From an uncultured Flavobacteriales bacterium (GTDB lineage: Bacteria; Bacteroidota; Bacteroidia; Flavobacteriales_G; Salibacteraceae), in assembly GCA_905479105.1 (NCBI GenBank), contig CAJQLE010000003.1:248001-312000 (forward strand): DNA of 64,000 nucleotides. The letters are read 5' to 3'. The translations under genes and the position numbers were made by a program. Below the pieces are notes generated by a model, which saw only the letters and a list, made by a program, of their open reading frames with translations, made no database searches and had not been told where the DNA came from. Below are positions 54,057 through 63,824 of this stretch, in pieces. How positions within the stretch are numbered: the stretch's first letter is position 1; the number at the start of each line of letters is the position of its first letter.

Positions 54057-55751
54057 ATGAAAGTCTCCAATAGAATCAGAACGAATGCTATGAGTGTTAT
54101 CTTAGCCAACCTTTATTTTTCAGGTGGGTTTTGGTCACTAATGCGGGAATACGTTTTTATGGAGAGGTTTCGTCACTTGGAATTTTGAGAAATAATGACA
54201 AATACTTTGATATACAGGAATTTTAAGCCCTTAGCAGCTGATGCTGATGGAGATGGAATTTCTGATGCATTTGATCCAGATGCTGGAGGAACATATTTGA
54301 CTCCGGTGAATACTGATGGCACTGGTAATCCGGATTATTTAGACTTAGATTCTGATGATGATGGAGAATCAGACCTTATTGAAGGTTGGGATACAGATGG
54401 TGATGGTGTTGCGAATACAACGGCAGCCGGTGCAGATGCAGATGGAGACGGCTTAGATGATAATTTCGATCAGTTTGTCGGACCTTACGGAATTGCTAAT
54501 GCTTCAAATAATAATCAAGATGCTCTTGACTTTCCTGATACAGATGGAGGCACCGTTGAGAGAGATTGGCGAGATGAGCCTTGCATCGGAGGAGTAGTAA
54601 TATTGTCGCCTTCAAATACTACAATCGTGATTTCTTCGACTTGTGAAAATGATCCTTGGACTTACTATTATGATCCAGCGAATCCAAAGCAGCTTTTATT
54701 TGCGATTGAACATACTCCTGCAGATGCAAATACGAATCCATTCACTGTTCAGGCCTCTTTGCCGGCCTAGGCCTCTTTGCCGGCCTCGATTAATCCTTCT
54801 ACAGAAGCTGGTTTATACAGTGCAATTGATTTAGGAAATCAAGATGCGACATTTGTCCTTGGGCGTTATTGGAATTTGAACATAACCAGTGGTAGTTTAA
54901 ATGGTAATGTTAATATTCGATTCTTCTATGACAGTCAGGAGTCGGACACACTAGAGGCTGCAGCCATTCGCTGGAATCAGCAAAATGCGGGAAATACCGG
55001 TAATGTCTCTGGCTTGAGATGGTTTGCAGTAAATTCAGGAACCTTTGATCCAGCTAGTCCTGATCTTCAAGCTTTGGGTGTCTCTAATTCTTCTCAACTT
55101 TTCCCAACCAACCAAGGGCTTCAAGATGGCGTTGATTTTGTTGAATTTTCTACCAATATATTAACGGGTGGCGGGCTTGGTTATACAATAGGCACTAACT
55201 CAGTAATCTTACCAGTTGAATTATTAATGTTTGAGGCTATTCCAACGAGCGATCGTCAAGTAAATCTGACTTGGGTTACAGCTTCTGAGGTGAATAACGA
55301 TCTTTTTGAGGTTCAAAGAAGTTCCGATTTAGCAAATTGGGAAACGATTGAAAAAGTTATTGCTAAGGGTAATTCATCTGAAGAGCAATACTATTTTACT
55401 ACAGACCTCTTTCCATTACTTGGTCGTTCTTACTGCAGATTAGAACAATTGGATTTTGATGGAACTTTAGATATTAGCGAGGTAAGGGATATTTATTTGT
55501 CTTCAAATGAAAGCGGAGATATTAAGTTCACTGTATACCCAAATCCTTCAAACAACCTCATTCACTTGTATGTCGCTTCAGATGTTGATTGTACGTTCGA
55601 AATTCGAAATGCTATGGGTCAAATAGTTAGAGAAGTTCAAACTCGAGGCAGCGAAACCACAATTATAAGTGGACTTGGGTCAGGTGTTTATTTTTTAACG
55701 TGCCTAAATAGTGCGATTAACGAATCATTCAAAATCGTTATTACAAAGTAA
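54057..55751 (+). pseudogene. Broken T9SS cargo gene with thrombospondin-3-like repeats
   Basis: All pieces lie in one frame. From ATG at 54057 a 43-codon start ends at TGA (54186). After an ATG at 54195 comes an Asp/Gly-rich region of calcium-binding type 3 repeats (DADGDGISDAFDPD, DTDGDGVANTTAAG) to TAG at 54768. The frame then runs on to 55751 through NLTWVTASEVNNDLFEVQRS and a C-terminal type A sorting domain (FTVYPNPSNNLIHLYV ... GVYFLTCLN). The TAG lies in the first copy of an 18-base tandem duplication. There is no signal peptide in frame; 54128-54226 in another frame (NAGIRFYGEVSSLGIL) looks more cargo-like and may be the real N-terminal part after a frameshift. Intact relatives are large surface proteins. 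Confidence 0.8.
54753..54788. repeat. 18-base tandem duplication creating a stop codon
   Basis: Copy one GCCTCTTTGCCGGCCTAG (54753-54770) is followed at once by GCCTCTTTGCCGGCCTCG (54771-54788). They differ at one base, and the difference turns TCG (Ser) into TAG (stop) in the first copy. Confidence 0.95.
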
Positions 55752-55897
55752 TTTTCATGAGTATAATTGATATTCCTGAAGTAAGTCGGGAATCTTTCTT
55801 GTTCATCAACAGAAAATACCAAGCATGAAAAAGTATTGTTGTTAACGAAGGTAATAGCAGTTAATCTTGAGTGATTTAAGGTCTTAACTTTATCGCC

Positions 55898-56197
55898 ATG
55901 ATAATTTACAACGTCACCGTTAAGGTTGATAATGATGTTCACGATGAGTGGATGGAGTGGATGAGATCAATTCATATTCCTGAGGTTATGGCAACTCAAA
56001 AGTTTATCGATCATCAGGTAGCTAAAGTTTTAGTGGATGATACGGATGGCATCACGTATTCTTTTCAATATAAATGCCAAAGCATGGATAAGTTGGAAGA
56101 GTATTATGCAGACCATGCTCCAGCTCTTCAACGCGATCATGCCAAAAAGTATAAGGACAAGTTTGTTGCTTTCAGAACATTATTAGAAGTTATCTAA
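55898..56197 (+). CDS. DUF4286-family small protein
   Basis: 99 residues, cytoplasmic, beginning MIIYNVTVKVDNDVHDEWMEW with TQKFIDHQV and the late KDKFVAFRTLLEVI. This matches the DUF4286 family, ferredoxin-like in shape, function unknown. It is coupled to rsmA by a one-base overlap (TAATG), the usual Bacteroidota pairing, which suggests a link with ribosome maturation but does not prove it. Confidence 0.85.
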   Translation: MIIYNVTVKVDNDVHDEWMEWMRSIHIPEVMATQKFIDHQVAKVLVDDTDGITYSFQYKCQSMDKLEEYYADHAPALQRDHAKKYKDKFVAFRTLLEVI

Positions 56198-56964
56198 TGA
56201 GATCTCCAGTTCGAGCAAAAAAGCATCTTGGCCAGCATTTTCTGAGAGATGAGAATGTAGCATTGAAAATTGTTGATGCGCTGGCACCACTTTCTTTTGA
56301 TTCACTGATAGAAGTTGGAGCAGGGGATGGAGTGCTCTCCAAACATCTGGTTGAGCGATATAGGAAGCTTGAACTTTTTGATGTTGATCAAGAGTCTATC
56401 GATTATTTGAAACGCACCTATCCCATGCACGTGGATAAAATTAAGCTTCAGGATTTTTTGCAGTGGGATATCAAAGACGAGATAGCTGTTATTGGTAATT
56501 TTCCATACAATATTTCAAGTCAAATTGTTTTTAAGATCATCGAGAATAAGTACAACGTTGTGGGTATGGTTGGCATGTTTCAAAAGGAAGTAGCCGCAAG
56601 AATTGCCTCAAAAAAAGGAAGCCGAGTTTATGGAATAATTAGTGTCTTGACTCAAGCCTACTATGATGTGGAATATCTATTTACGGTTGATGCTCAAGCG
56701 TTTGAGCCACCACCTAAAGTGCAGTCAGGAGTCATTATCTTGAAACGCAAGGAAAAATTGAAATTGGATTGCGATGAAATCGCCTTCAAGTCAATCGTCA
56801 AACGGTCTTTTAATCAAAGAAGAAAAATGCTGAGAAAGTCTTTGAAGGACTTGATAAACGAGGAGAACAGTAAGCTTATTGATCGATATTTAACGATGCG
56901 ACCTGAGCAATTAGATTATACTGAATTTGTTGAGCTCACAAACGCTTTAGCACCGCTTAAATAA
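56197..56964 (+). CDS. rsmA: 16S rRNA dimethyladenosine transferase RsmA (KsgA)
   Basis: 255 residues. KKHLGQHFLRDENVA and the SAM-binding EVGAGDGVLSKHL, then GNFPYNIS, the family's N-x-P-Y catalytic motif. It dimethylates two adjacent adenosines near the 3' end of 16S rRNA during small-subunit assembly. Second gene of the DUF4286-rsmA pair; mgtE follows after 30 bases. Confidence 0.96.
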   Translation: MRSPVRAKKHLGQHFLRDENVALKIVDALAPLSFDSLIEVGAGDGVLSKHLVERYRKLELFDVDQESIDYLKRTYPMHVDKIKLQDFLQWDIKDEIAVIGNFPYNISSQIVFKIIENKYNVVGMVGMFQKEVAARIASKKGSRVYGIISVLTQAYYDVEYLFTVDAQAFEPPPKVQSGVIILKRKEKLKLDCDEIAFKSIVKRSFNQRRKMLRKSLKDLINEENSKLIDRYLTMRPEQLDYTEFVELTNALAPLK

Positions 56965-56994
56965 TTATACTTTTGGCTCGATCATTACTGAGGC

Positions 56995-58350
56995 ATGCAG
57001 TTCGAATTAACCAGAGAATATCTTAATGACCTAAAAGAGGCCATTGTTCGCAATGATGAGCTTGCTCTTATTGAGCTTGTGCATGAGCTGCATCCAGCAG
57101 ATGTTGCCGAAATTCTGGACGAACTTGAGTTGGAAGAAGCCACAGTACTTTATAAAGTGCTAGATGCCAATATCGCTTCTGATGTGCTTACGCACATGGA
57201 CGAGGATAAACGGGATAGATTTCTTGGATCCCTTTCTTCAAAAGAAATTGCAGAGCAGCTTATTGATAATCTCGATAGTGACGATGCTGCAGACATGTTG
57301 AATCTCTTTGCTCAAGAGCAAAAGGAGGAGATTATCTCCATGATTGAAGACCGTCAACAAGCAAGAGATATTGTTGACCTATTGCATTACAAAGAGGGCA
57401 CGGCAGGTGCGCTCATGGCAAAAGAATTGATCAGAGTAAACGTGAGTTGGACAGTTTCAACAGCCGTTAAAGAAATGCGGAAACAAGCGGAAGCAATTGA
57501 TCATGTTTACACGATATATGTAGTTGATGGAGAAGGTGTCTTGGTTGGAAGATTGCCTATTAAAAAGATGCTCTTGACACCATTAAAAACCTTAATTTCT
57601 GATATATATGATTCCCAGATAAAATTTGTGAAGGTTGATGAAGATCAGGAGGAAGTAGTGAGTATAATGGAGAAGTACGACATTGTTGCGCTTCCTGTTG
57701 TTGACGAATTGGGTCGCTTACAAGGTCGGATCACGATTGATGATGTCGTTGATGTAATTCGCGAGGAGGCGGAGAAGGATTATGCTCTTGCTTCGGGTAT
57801 TTCTGGCGATGTAGACTCATCCGATAATGTTCTCACTTTAACTCGAGCTAGATTACCTTGGTTGTTAATAGGATTGCTTGGTGGTATTCTTGGAGCAAGA
57901 GTAATTGAGTTGTATGAAGGAGACCTTCAACTTTATCCAGAAATGGCGTTTTTCATTCCGCTGATAGCAGCGATGGGTGGAAATGCTGGTGTTCAGTCAT
58001 CAGCAATTATTGTTCAAGGCTTGGCAACAAAGTCAATGGGAATGTCCGGAATACTCCCTAAGCTTGGAAAGGAATTCATGGTTGGCCTATTGAATGGACT
58101 TGTTTGTGCAGTCATCATATTTGGATATAATATGATTTTTGGCGATTCTCTTGCTTTGAGCTATACCGTGAGTTTAGCGCTGTTGAGTGTGATTATTATC
58201 GCTACTCTTTTCGGGACCTTTGTGCCATTAATTTTAGATAAGTACGATATAGATCCAGCGCTTGCTACAGGACCTTTTATCACGACAGTAAATGACGTGC
58301 TTGGCTTGTTTATTTACTTCATTATTGGACACCTTCTTTACATCGCATAG
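56995..58350 (+). CDS. mgtE: Magnesium transporter MgtE
   Basis: 451 residues: N-terminal superhelical domain (about 1-130), two CBS domains (about 135-260, including VALPVVDELGRLQGRITIDD), a connecting helix and five membrane segments (about 285-451, PLIAAMGGNAGVQSSAIIVQ). It is a Mg2+ channel gated by cytoplasmic Mg2+ through the CBS and N domains. Three bases separate it from the OmpA-like gene. Confidence 0.95.
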   Translation: MQFELTREYLNDLKEAIVRNDELALIELVHELHPADVAEILDELELEEATVLYKVLDANIASDVLTHMDEDKRDRFLGSLSSKEIAEQLIDNLDSDDAADMLNLFAQEQKEEIISMIEDRQQARDIVDLLHYKEGTAGALMAKELIRVNVSWTVSTAVKEMRKQAEAIDHVYTIYVVDGEGVLVGRLPIKKMLLTPLKTLISDIYDSQIKFVKVDEDQEEVVSIMEKYDIVALPVVDELGRLQGRITIDDVVDVIREEAEKDYALASGISGDVDSSDNVLTLTRARLPWLLIGLLGGILGARVIELYEGDLQLYPEMAFFIPLIAAMGGNAGVQSSAIIVQGLATKSMGMSGILPKLGKEFMVGLLNGLVCAVIIFGYNMIFGDSLALSYTVSLALLSVIIIATLFGTFVPLILDKYDIDPALATGPFITTVNDVLGLFIYFIIGHLLYIA

Positions 58351-58353
58351 AGA

Positions 58354-58824
58354 ATGAAACTGCTTTTGATTTTCTTCACTTTACTCTCATCTGTATCATT
58401 CGCCCAAGGCAGAAAAATGCCTCCTTTTAGTTTTCAAGAACACAGTTTTCAATTTGCAGATGCGAACAGAAGCTATTCTCAAGATGGCGGCTTTACACAA
58501 GCTGACACCCTCAGTGATGAGATTATTTTAGCTTCACTTGCGAAAATTTTAGAGCTGAACCCAGCACTTCAAATCGAACTTGTTGGGCATATAGCATTAA
58601 ACGAAAAGCCAGAATTAGGGCTAGAAAGAGCAACTTACGTTAAAACTAAGTTGGCTGAGAAAGGAATAGATCAGTTGCGAATTTCAACTGTAAATGAAGA
58701 ACATAATGCTCCCCTACTTGCTGATAAAGTAATTATGTCTTTGCCAAGTAAGATTGAAAAAGATGCGGCTAATGAAAGAAACCGCAGGGTCGAAGTGAGA
58801 GTAGTTGCAGCCAAGAAGGAATGA
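58354..58824 (+). CDS. OmpA-domain exported protein
   Basis: 156 residues: signal peptide (ending SFAQG) and one OmpA-C-like domain (QIELVGHIALNEKPELGLER ... KLAEKGI ... NERNRRVEVRVV). The helix residues that bind peptidoglycan are only partly as expected. It could tether the outer membrane to the cell wall. No barrel is attached. The start of the next gene overlaps its end by four bases. Confidence 0.8.
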   Translation: MKLLLIFFTLLSSVSFAQGRKMPPFSFQEHSFQFADANRSYSQDGGFTQADTLSDEIILASLAKILELNPALQIELVGHIALNEKPELGLERATYVKTKLAEKGIDQLRISTVNEEHNAPLLADKVIMSLPSKIEKDAANERNRRVEVRVVAAKKE

Positions 58825-59765
58825 AAATTATAGTAATAGATACCATTCAAGCATCACTGTATTCTAGATTAGAAGAAAACGGACATGTGTGTGTTGATGC
58901 TTCTCGATTAAATGATAATGAAGTCTTTGAGCTTTTTGCTAAGGCTGATGGATTGGTTTTGAGAAGCAGGATGACTTTGGATAAGGAGTTTATGGATCGT
59001 TTTTCCCATTTAAAGTTTATTGGACGGGTTGGAGCGGGTTTAGAGCATATTGATAATGAGTACGCTCTTGAGAAAGGTATTGCTGTATTAAGTTCTCCAG
59101 AAGGAAATAGGCAGGCAGTAGCAGAACATGCATTAGGTTTGCTGCTAACGTTGTTTAATCGCATAAATACTGCTGACACTGAGGTCAGAAAAGGGCGGTG
59201 GATTCGAAAAGCCAATGAAGGAGTTGAGCTCCAAGGAAAGACAATTGCGATCATCGGATTCGGAAATACAGGAGAAGCATTTTCTAGAGTGTTAAGTGGT
59301 TTTCAAACACCAATAATTGCCTTCGATAAATATAAATCAGGCTACGATTCTGCAGTTGTGAAGGGGAGCGCAATGGAAGATGTATTTGAATCAGCTGATG
59401 TGGTGAGCATTCACCTTCCTTATAACGAGGAAACACATTGCCTAGTCAATGATCAATGGTTGGCGTCTTTTAAAAAGCCAGTTTATTTAATCAATACATC
59501 ACGAGGAAACATAGTTGATACCTCTGCTTTACTTAAGGCTATAGATAGCGGAAAAGTTTTAGGTGCGTGCTTAGATGTTTTAGAATTCGAAACGGAGAAT
59601 TTAAAGATGCCTCCTTTAGAAGAACTTCCTGAAACTGCAAATGCTTTAATGAAGAATGAAAAGGTAGTTCTAACACCTCACATTGCAGGACTGACAGTAG
59701 AATCATACGAGAAGCTTTCATCCATTTTAGCGGACAAGATTATAGAAGCTTTTGGCCACGCATAA
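58821..59765 (+). CDS. D-2-hydroxyacid dehydrogenase (phosphoglycerate-dehydrogenase-like)
   Basis: 314 residues. NAD-binding TIAIIGFGNTGEAFSRVL, and catalytic Arg (INTSRGNIVD), Glu (CLDVLEFE) and His (LTPHIAGLT). The substrate side is consistent with phosphoglycerate or another 2-hydroxyacid, but no ACT domain is present, so it is not a standard long SerA. The last 26 bases overlap the convergent aspartate kinase gene. Confidence 0.88.
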   Translation: MKIIVIDTIQASLYSRLEENGHVCVDASRLNDNEVFELFAKADGLVLRSRMTLDKEFMDRFSHLKFIGRVGAGLEHIDNEYALEKGIAVLSSPEGNRQAVAEHALGLLLTLFNRINTADTEVRKGRWIRKANEGVELQGKTIAIIGFGNTGEAFSRVLSGFQTPIIAFDKYKSGYDSAVVKGSAMEDVFESADVVSIHLPYNEETHCLVNDQWLASFKKPVYLINTSRGNIVDTSALLKAIDSGKVLGACLDVLEFETENLKMPPLEELPETANALMKNEKVVLTPHIAGLTVESYEKLSSILADKIIEAFGHA

Positions 59766-61017
59766 GTATGCGCATTGTGTGCCTTGTTTTCTGCTCCAGC
59801 ATAACCTCTCTGTCTTTTATTAGCTCAGACACTATTTGCTCATTGAAGTGTCGAATAGTGAGTAACTCCAGACCGTCATTGTAAAGCACTTTATAGTCTT
59901 TTTGTAATTCTTTTATGAGCGCTTTGATCTGGCTCGGATGGTTGGCCACACTTACTGAAAAACTTATGGCTGAATTTTGCATCGTTTGAATTTTCAGACG
60001 GTGGGCTGCAAATCGTTTGAAAATGTCGCTGATATGTTCTTCAACAATGAATGAAAAATCTCGACTTGAAATTGAAATCAAAACTTGGTCTGACTTGAAG
60101 ATGTAGCTCGGAATTTTGCTGTCTTCGCTCGTGTTATCATTAATGGAACTTCCAGGTTCGGTTGGTTCTTTGAAGCTTTTTACATAAAGCGGAATGTGCT
60201 TATTCTCTAGAGGTTTTATGGTTTTAGGATGAATAACGGAAGCGCCATAATAGCTCAACTCAATTGCTTCGCGATAAGAGATGTTCTCAAGTAAACTAGT
60301 ATTGGAAAAATGTTTTGGATCTGCATTCAACATTCCTGGCACATCTTTCCAAATGGTAACTGATTCTGAAGTGAGGCAGTAGGCGAAAATTGCAGCTGAA
60401 AAATCTGATCCTTCACGTCCTAATGTGGTCATTCGATTGTGTTCACCGCCACCAATAAACCCTTGAGTGATGACAAAATTTGCTTTTTCAGAAGACCAGA
60501 ATTCCTTTATTCTACTTTCTGTTTCTTCCCAATTAACTTTTGCATCGCGATAGGTATTGTCTGTATGAACCAATTTTCTAGCATCGGCCCATTTGATATC
60601 CAGTCCTTCGCGCTCTAAATATGCGGCAATGATTTTCGTAGAGAGGATTTCTCCTAACGATACGATTTGATCATAAACAAAATCGAAGTCAGTGTTTTCG
60701 TCTTGCTCCAAGAAAGTGAACGCATAATGTTGGATTTTATCGATTGATTCAGTGGCTGAGCTTTGTTCTTTGCCCACTAATAATTCAAGTTGTGCGCGAT
60801 GAAAATCAAATACTTTAAGAAGCAGCTCTTTCCAAGCTTGATTTGCACTAAATGCTTCTACCACGCGTTCAAGCCAGTTGGTCGTCTTATCCATGGCGGA
60901 AATCACAATGAGAAGTCGATTGCCGGTTTCAGTCTCAATAATTTGCTTGAGGTTTCTGACTGCTTGAGCATCTTTGACAGAGGCGCCACCGAATTTGAAC
61001 ACTTTCATAGACTTCAA
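59740..61017 (-). CDS. lysC: Aspartate kinase
   Basis: 425 residues, monofunctional. KFGGASVKDAQAV at the N-terminus, ITQGFIGGGEHNRMTTLGREGSDFSA as the phosphate/aspartate site in parts, and a C-terminal ACT region (ISISSRDFSFIVEEHISDIF) for feedback control. First step of lysine, threonine and methionine synthesis. The gene begins three bases after the stop of the GNAT gene on the same strand, so they may be cotranscribed. Confidence 0.93.
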   Translation of the reverse strand: MKSMKVFKFGGASVKDAQAVRNLKQIIETETGNRLLIVISAMDKTTNWLERVVEAFSANQAWKELLLKVFDFHRAQLELLVGKEQSSATESIDKIQHYAFTFLEQDENTDFDFVYDQIVSLGEILSTKIIAAYLEREGLDIKWADARKLVHTDNTYRDAKVNWEETESRIKEFWSSEKANFVITQGFIGGGEHNRMTTLGREGSDFSAAIFAYCLTSESVTIWKDVPGMLNADPKHFSNTSLLENISYREAIELSYYGASVIHPKTIKPLENKHIPLYVKSFKEPTEPGSSINDNTSEDSKIPSYIFKSDQVLISISSRDFSFIVEEHISDIFKRFAAHRLKIQTMQNSAISFSVSVANHPSQIKALIKELQKDYKVLYNDGLELLTIRHFNEQIVSELIKDREVMLEQKTRHTMRILMRGQKLL

Positions 61018-61019
61018 GA

Positions 61020-61481
61020 TTAGTCAAAATATAGCCTTCCGTTAAGCCACTCAGATGATAAGTCAGCCCCATACGTCTCGTAGAATTTAATGGCGGGCTC
61101 ATTCCAATCTAGCACTTGCCATCCCATTCTTTTTACACCTTCTTCTTTGGCAATATTCACAATGAACTGAAACAGTGGCTTTCCAATTCCTTTACCGCGC
61201 ATTTCTTCTTTCACCACAAAATCTTCTAAATAGAGATAGCGCCCTTTCCATGTAGAGTAGGCGAAATAGTAAAGGGCAATCCCAAGGACCGAGCCTTCGT
61301 ATTCAGCAACGGCTAATTGATAAAGCGGATGTTCGCCAAAGCCATCTCTGATAAGAATTTCTTCGGTAACGATGACTTCATTTTCAGCTTTCTCGTAGAT
61401 GGCTAATTCTTTGATTAAACTTAACAAGGATGGCACATCCTGTTGAGTTCCTTTTCGAATAATGAGGTTATTCACGTTCAT
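61020..61481 (-). CDS. GNAT acetyltransferase, diamine/thialysine N-acetyltransferase-like
   Basis: 153 residues from the ATG at 61481; the frame is open 34 codons further into the lipoprotein gene but the fold starts at LIIRKGTQQDVPSLLSLIKE. Acetyl-CoA site: VVKEEMRGKGIGKPLFQFIV. The overall string IRDGFGEHPLYQLAVAEY, YLEDFVV and DWNEPAIKFYETYGA closely follows the spermidine/spermine and thialysine acetyltransferases. A polyamine or lysine-like amine is the likely acceptor; unproven. Confidence 0.82.
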   Translation of the reverse strand: MNVNNLIIRKGTQQDVPSLLSLIKELAIYEKAENEVIVTEEILIRDGFGEHPLYQLAVAEYEGSVLGIALYYFAYSTWKGRYLYLEDFVVKEEMRGKGIGKPLFQFIVNIAKEEGVKRMGWQVLDWNEPAIKFYETYGADLSSEWLNGRLYFD

Positions 61482-61497
61482 AATGACGCAAAAATGA

Positions 61498-62268
61498 TCA
61501 ATTGATGGAGATTTCCAATTGATCGGTAAATGGTTTGCCTTCAGGACGCCAGCTTCTGACTTGTGCATTGAGGTACGCATCAAAGCCTATCGCGTATTTT
61601 ATCGATTCGAAACCACGTCTTTCTGAAGATAATCCTTCGTATCGAGCATTTTTAAGTTGGGTTGAATAAGATGCGATGATGGTTTTATTCGGACTTGACA
61701 ATGCGTAAAATAATACGTGTCTAAATCCATCAGAATCCAATCTTTCAATATAGTTTGGATGAAGAGTATCCAATGGTGGATAATTTAAAAAAACGGTATC
61801 CATATCTACCAATCCTAAATTAATCGAGAGGCTCAGGTCCATTTCTTGAGTAGTATATATCTCGAGTTCTGAAAGGTTTCTGTTTGAAGGAAAACAAGAA
61901 AAAGAGGTGTTGTTTCCTGCCCTCATCCGTAGGCCTTCGCTTTCGGAATTGCCGTAGGTATCAGAGCCAACTATTTTATTGTTCTGTTTGTAAGTAAAAG
62001 AGAAGAATCCATTTTCATCGGTAGTGTCTTTATCAAGTATTATCTGATCAAGAAACGCTGCATTCATAACAGGGTTTCTCAGATAATCTAGCGTCAATAT
62101 AACTCTTTGGTTCGCTATTGCTGAGTCTCCATCAAACATCAGGTTTCCTGAAACAACGATGTCATTTGCAAATTCAAATTCATTGAATTCGTCTTCGCAA
62201 GACGAAAAGTAAAAACTCAGCACAAATGCGATGACCCCGAATAATGAATAACGAAAAACTTTGCTCAC
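61498..62268 (-). CDS. Lipoprotein of unknown function
   Basis: 256 residues with a lipoprotein signal (lipobox YFSSC, Cys at about 24) and Asp/Glu-rich mature start. A beta-sandwich-like region (VVSGNLMFDGDSAIANQRV ... TDENGFFSFTYK) resembles a carboxypeptidase-regulatory-like domain, and a YGNSESEGLRMRAGN stretch follows. Family not recognised. It probably sits on the periplasmic or surface face of the outer membrane. Confidence 0.7.
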   Translation of the reverse strand: MSKVFRYSLFGVIAFVLSFYFSSCEDEFNEFEFANDIVVSGNLMFDGDSAIANQRVILTLDYLRNPVMNAAFLDQIILDKDTTDENGFFSFTYKQNNKIVGSDTYGNSESEGLRMRAGNNTSFSCFPSNRNLSELEIYTTQEMDLSLSINLGLVDMDTVFLNYPPLDTLHPNYIERLDSDGFRHVLFYALSSPNKTIIASYSTQLKNARYEGLSSERRGFESIKYAIGFDAYLNAQVRSWRPEGKPFTDQLEISIN

Positions 62269-62318
62269 GCTTTAAAGACCTAGAAATAGGTAAGTTGGTT
62301 GGTGAACAAATGTGATAA

Positions 62319-63258
62319 TTAATCTTTAGCCATGACTATTTTCCACATACCTCTTACTTCGTTTTCAGAGTAACCAGTTGCTTTATCTTCTGGATAAAGG
62401 TTATTAATGCTGGCAAGCACTTCAGGTTTTATCGATTGTTCAGAGCCATGACATTGAGTGCAAAGCTTATGTGGTGATGGGAGAATAGTAAACAAATGTT
62501 TCTCCTAGATCATTCAAAATGACTTCAAAATCTTCCCCGTTTTCCAGCTGAGCTTTGAATATGTTGATATAACCGATTTCTTCTTTGTTGGCTATGTTTT
62601 TTGGGTTTCGGGCTTTGTCACTAACTCGTTGAATGCTTTCAACTCCCATTTCGTTTCGCATACTATCAGTTATGCTTATCGCATGAATATTGCAAAATTC
62701 TATTGCTCCTTTCGTTCCTTTAGACTTTATTGCAGCCATTAGATTTTGACCAAGGTTCGCCTTGGTTGCACTCGCAACAAACTTTCCTCTCTGCTTTGGT
62801 TGAAGCTTCTCGCCTTTCCCATTTGCTGGCTGATTTCCAGGATGTGTGAAGTCAACTTGGTAGATGTATTCAGCGATTCTTAGAACGTCTGATTTGTCAT
62901 ATGCCATTGGAGGCATAAGTCCGAATTTTTCAATGGCATCATACATTAATACGCTGTCTTCACTCGGGTTCAGGGTGAATTCAGCTAATGCGCTAACAAA
63001 GGCATCCATTTCTGAATATTCCATTTTGTAGCGTCTTTGAATAGCAAAAATAGGAGGAGCAATTCTTGAATCTTGCCTTGCTTCTCCATTGTGACATGAG
63101 TAGCAATAAGCATTGAATAGATTTTCTCCTGGGTGAGGAACAACCGCAATCATTTGATCTGCACTTTCCGTTGTAATCTCGTTCTCTTTAACACTCGAAG
63201 TGCAAGATGCCGTTAAGCCAAGTGTGAAGAGTAAAACATAAGTGATGGTGTGATTCAT
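62319..63258 (-). pseudogene. Cytochrome c / DUF3365 (Tll0287-like) lipoprotein gene with a frameshift
   Basis: From the ATG at 63258 the protein has a lipobox (LTASC), a c-type heme motif CYSCHNGEA (Cys52-His56) and a DUF3365-like region. In this frame it stops at 62467 after YYSPITT. The neighbouring frame then reads HKLCTQCHGSEQSIKPEV ... YPEDKATGYSENEVRG ... VMAKD to a stop at 62319, exactly the end expected for DUF3365, with a second heme motif CTQCH. One extra base between about 62469 and 62482 explains the break. Open upstream codons to 63354 are not supported. Whether the change is real or a sequencing error is open. Confidence 0.75.
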
Positions 63259-63410
63259 TGTTTCCAAATTGAGCTCAAAAATAGAGATGTTAATCCATAG
63301 CCTGAGTGACAATGTATACAGATGAGATTCACACTTAAACCAAACGAAAATCATGTTATTGTCAATTCAGAAATCTAACTTTCGCGCTTCAAACAAAAAC
63401 AAAAATTGTA

Positions 63411-63488
63411 ATGAAAATTGTCACGGCAGAGGAAGCAATGTCCCATTTAAAGAGTAATGACCTCGTTTACATCCATAGTGTGGCTTGT
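63411..63488 (+). pseudogene. 5' stub of an acetyl-CoA hydrolase/CoA-transferase gene
   Basis: ATG at 63411 opens MKIVTAEEAMSHLKSNDLVY then IHSVA, the standard N-terminus of acetyl-CoA hydrolase / CoA-transferase proteins (SAEEAVxxIKSGDRVFIHSxAA). After 25 codons (63485) the similarity ends and the frame stops within seven codons. The rest of the gene is missing. Confidence 0.6.
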
Positions 63489-63666
63489 TTTCTTCCATGT
63501 TTACAGTGATGGATTTAACCTGCGACTCACAATGCTCCGGCCAATCATGCACATTACTTGTACCGTATATTGAGATGTTAGAAGTAGAGGTTATTACCAT
63601 TTTTGTTTGGCCGAAAGCTGAGCTTGATATTAAGGTGGCTATTAGTATAGTGTTGATTGCTTTCAT
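63484..63666 (-). pseudogene. 5' stub of a YceI-like secreted protein gene
   Basis: From the ATG at 63666 (signal peptide MKAINTILIATLISSSAFGQ) the protein runs TSNISIYGTSNVHDWPEHCE to about codon 61, typical of the start of a Bacteroidota YceI-like domain (GTSxxHDW). A full domain needs about 170 residues; here similarity ends near 63484 and the frame terminates at 63421 with unrelated codons. The cut coincides with the end of the rightward stub. Confidence 0.6.
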
Positions 63667-63824
63667 TTGTTTTTGTTTGATGGTACAAATGTGGAGGCGT
63701 TTGTACTCCCATTTTATGCCCGGTATCACAGCGAAATGTGACTTTTGTCACCTAGATATATTGATTACGGTACCTATTTAATGATGATAGAAAGCCTTAC
63801 CTTACTTAACATTGCAATAGATAA

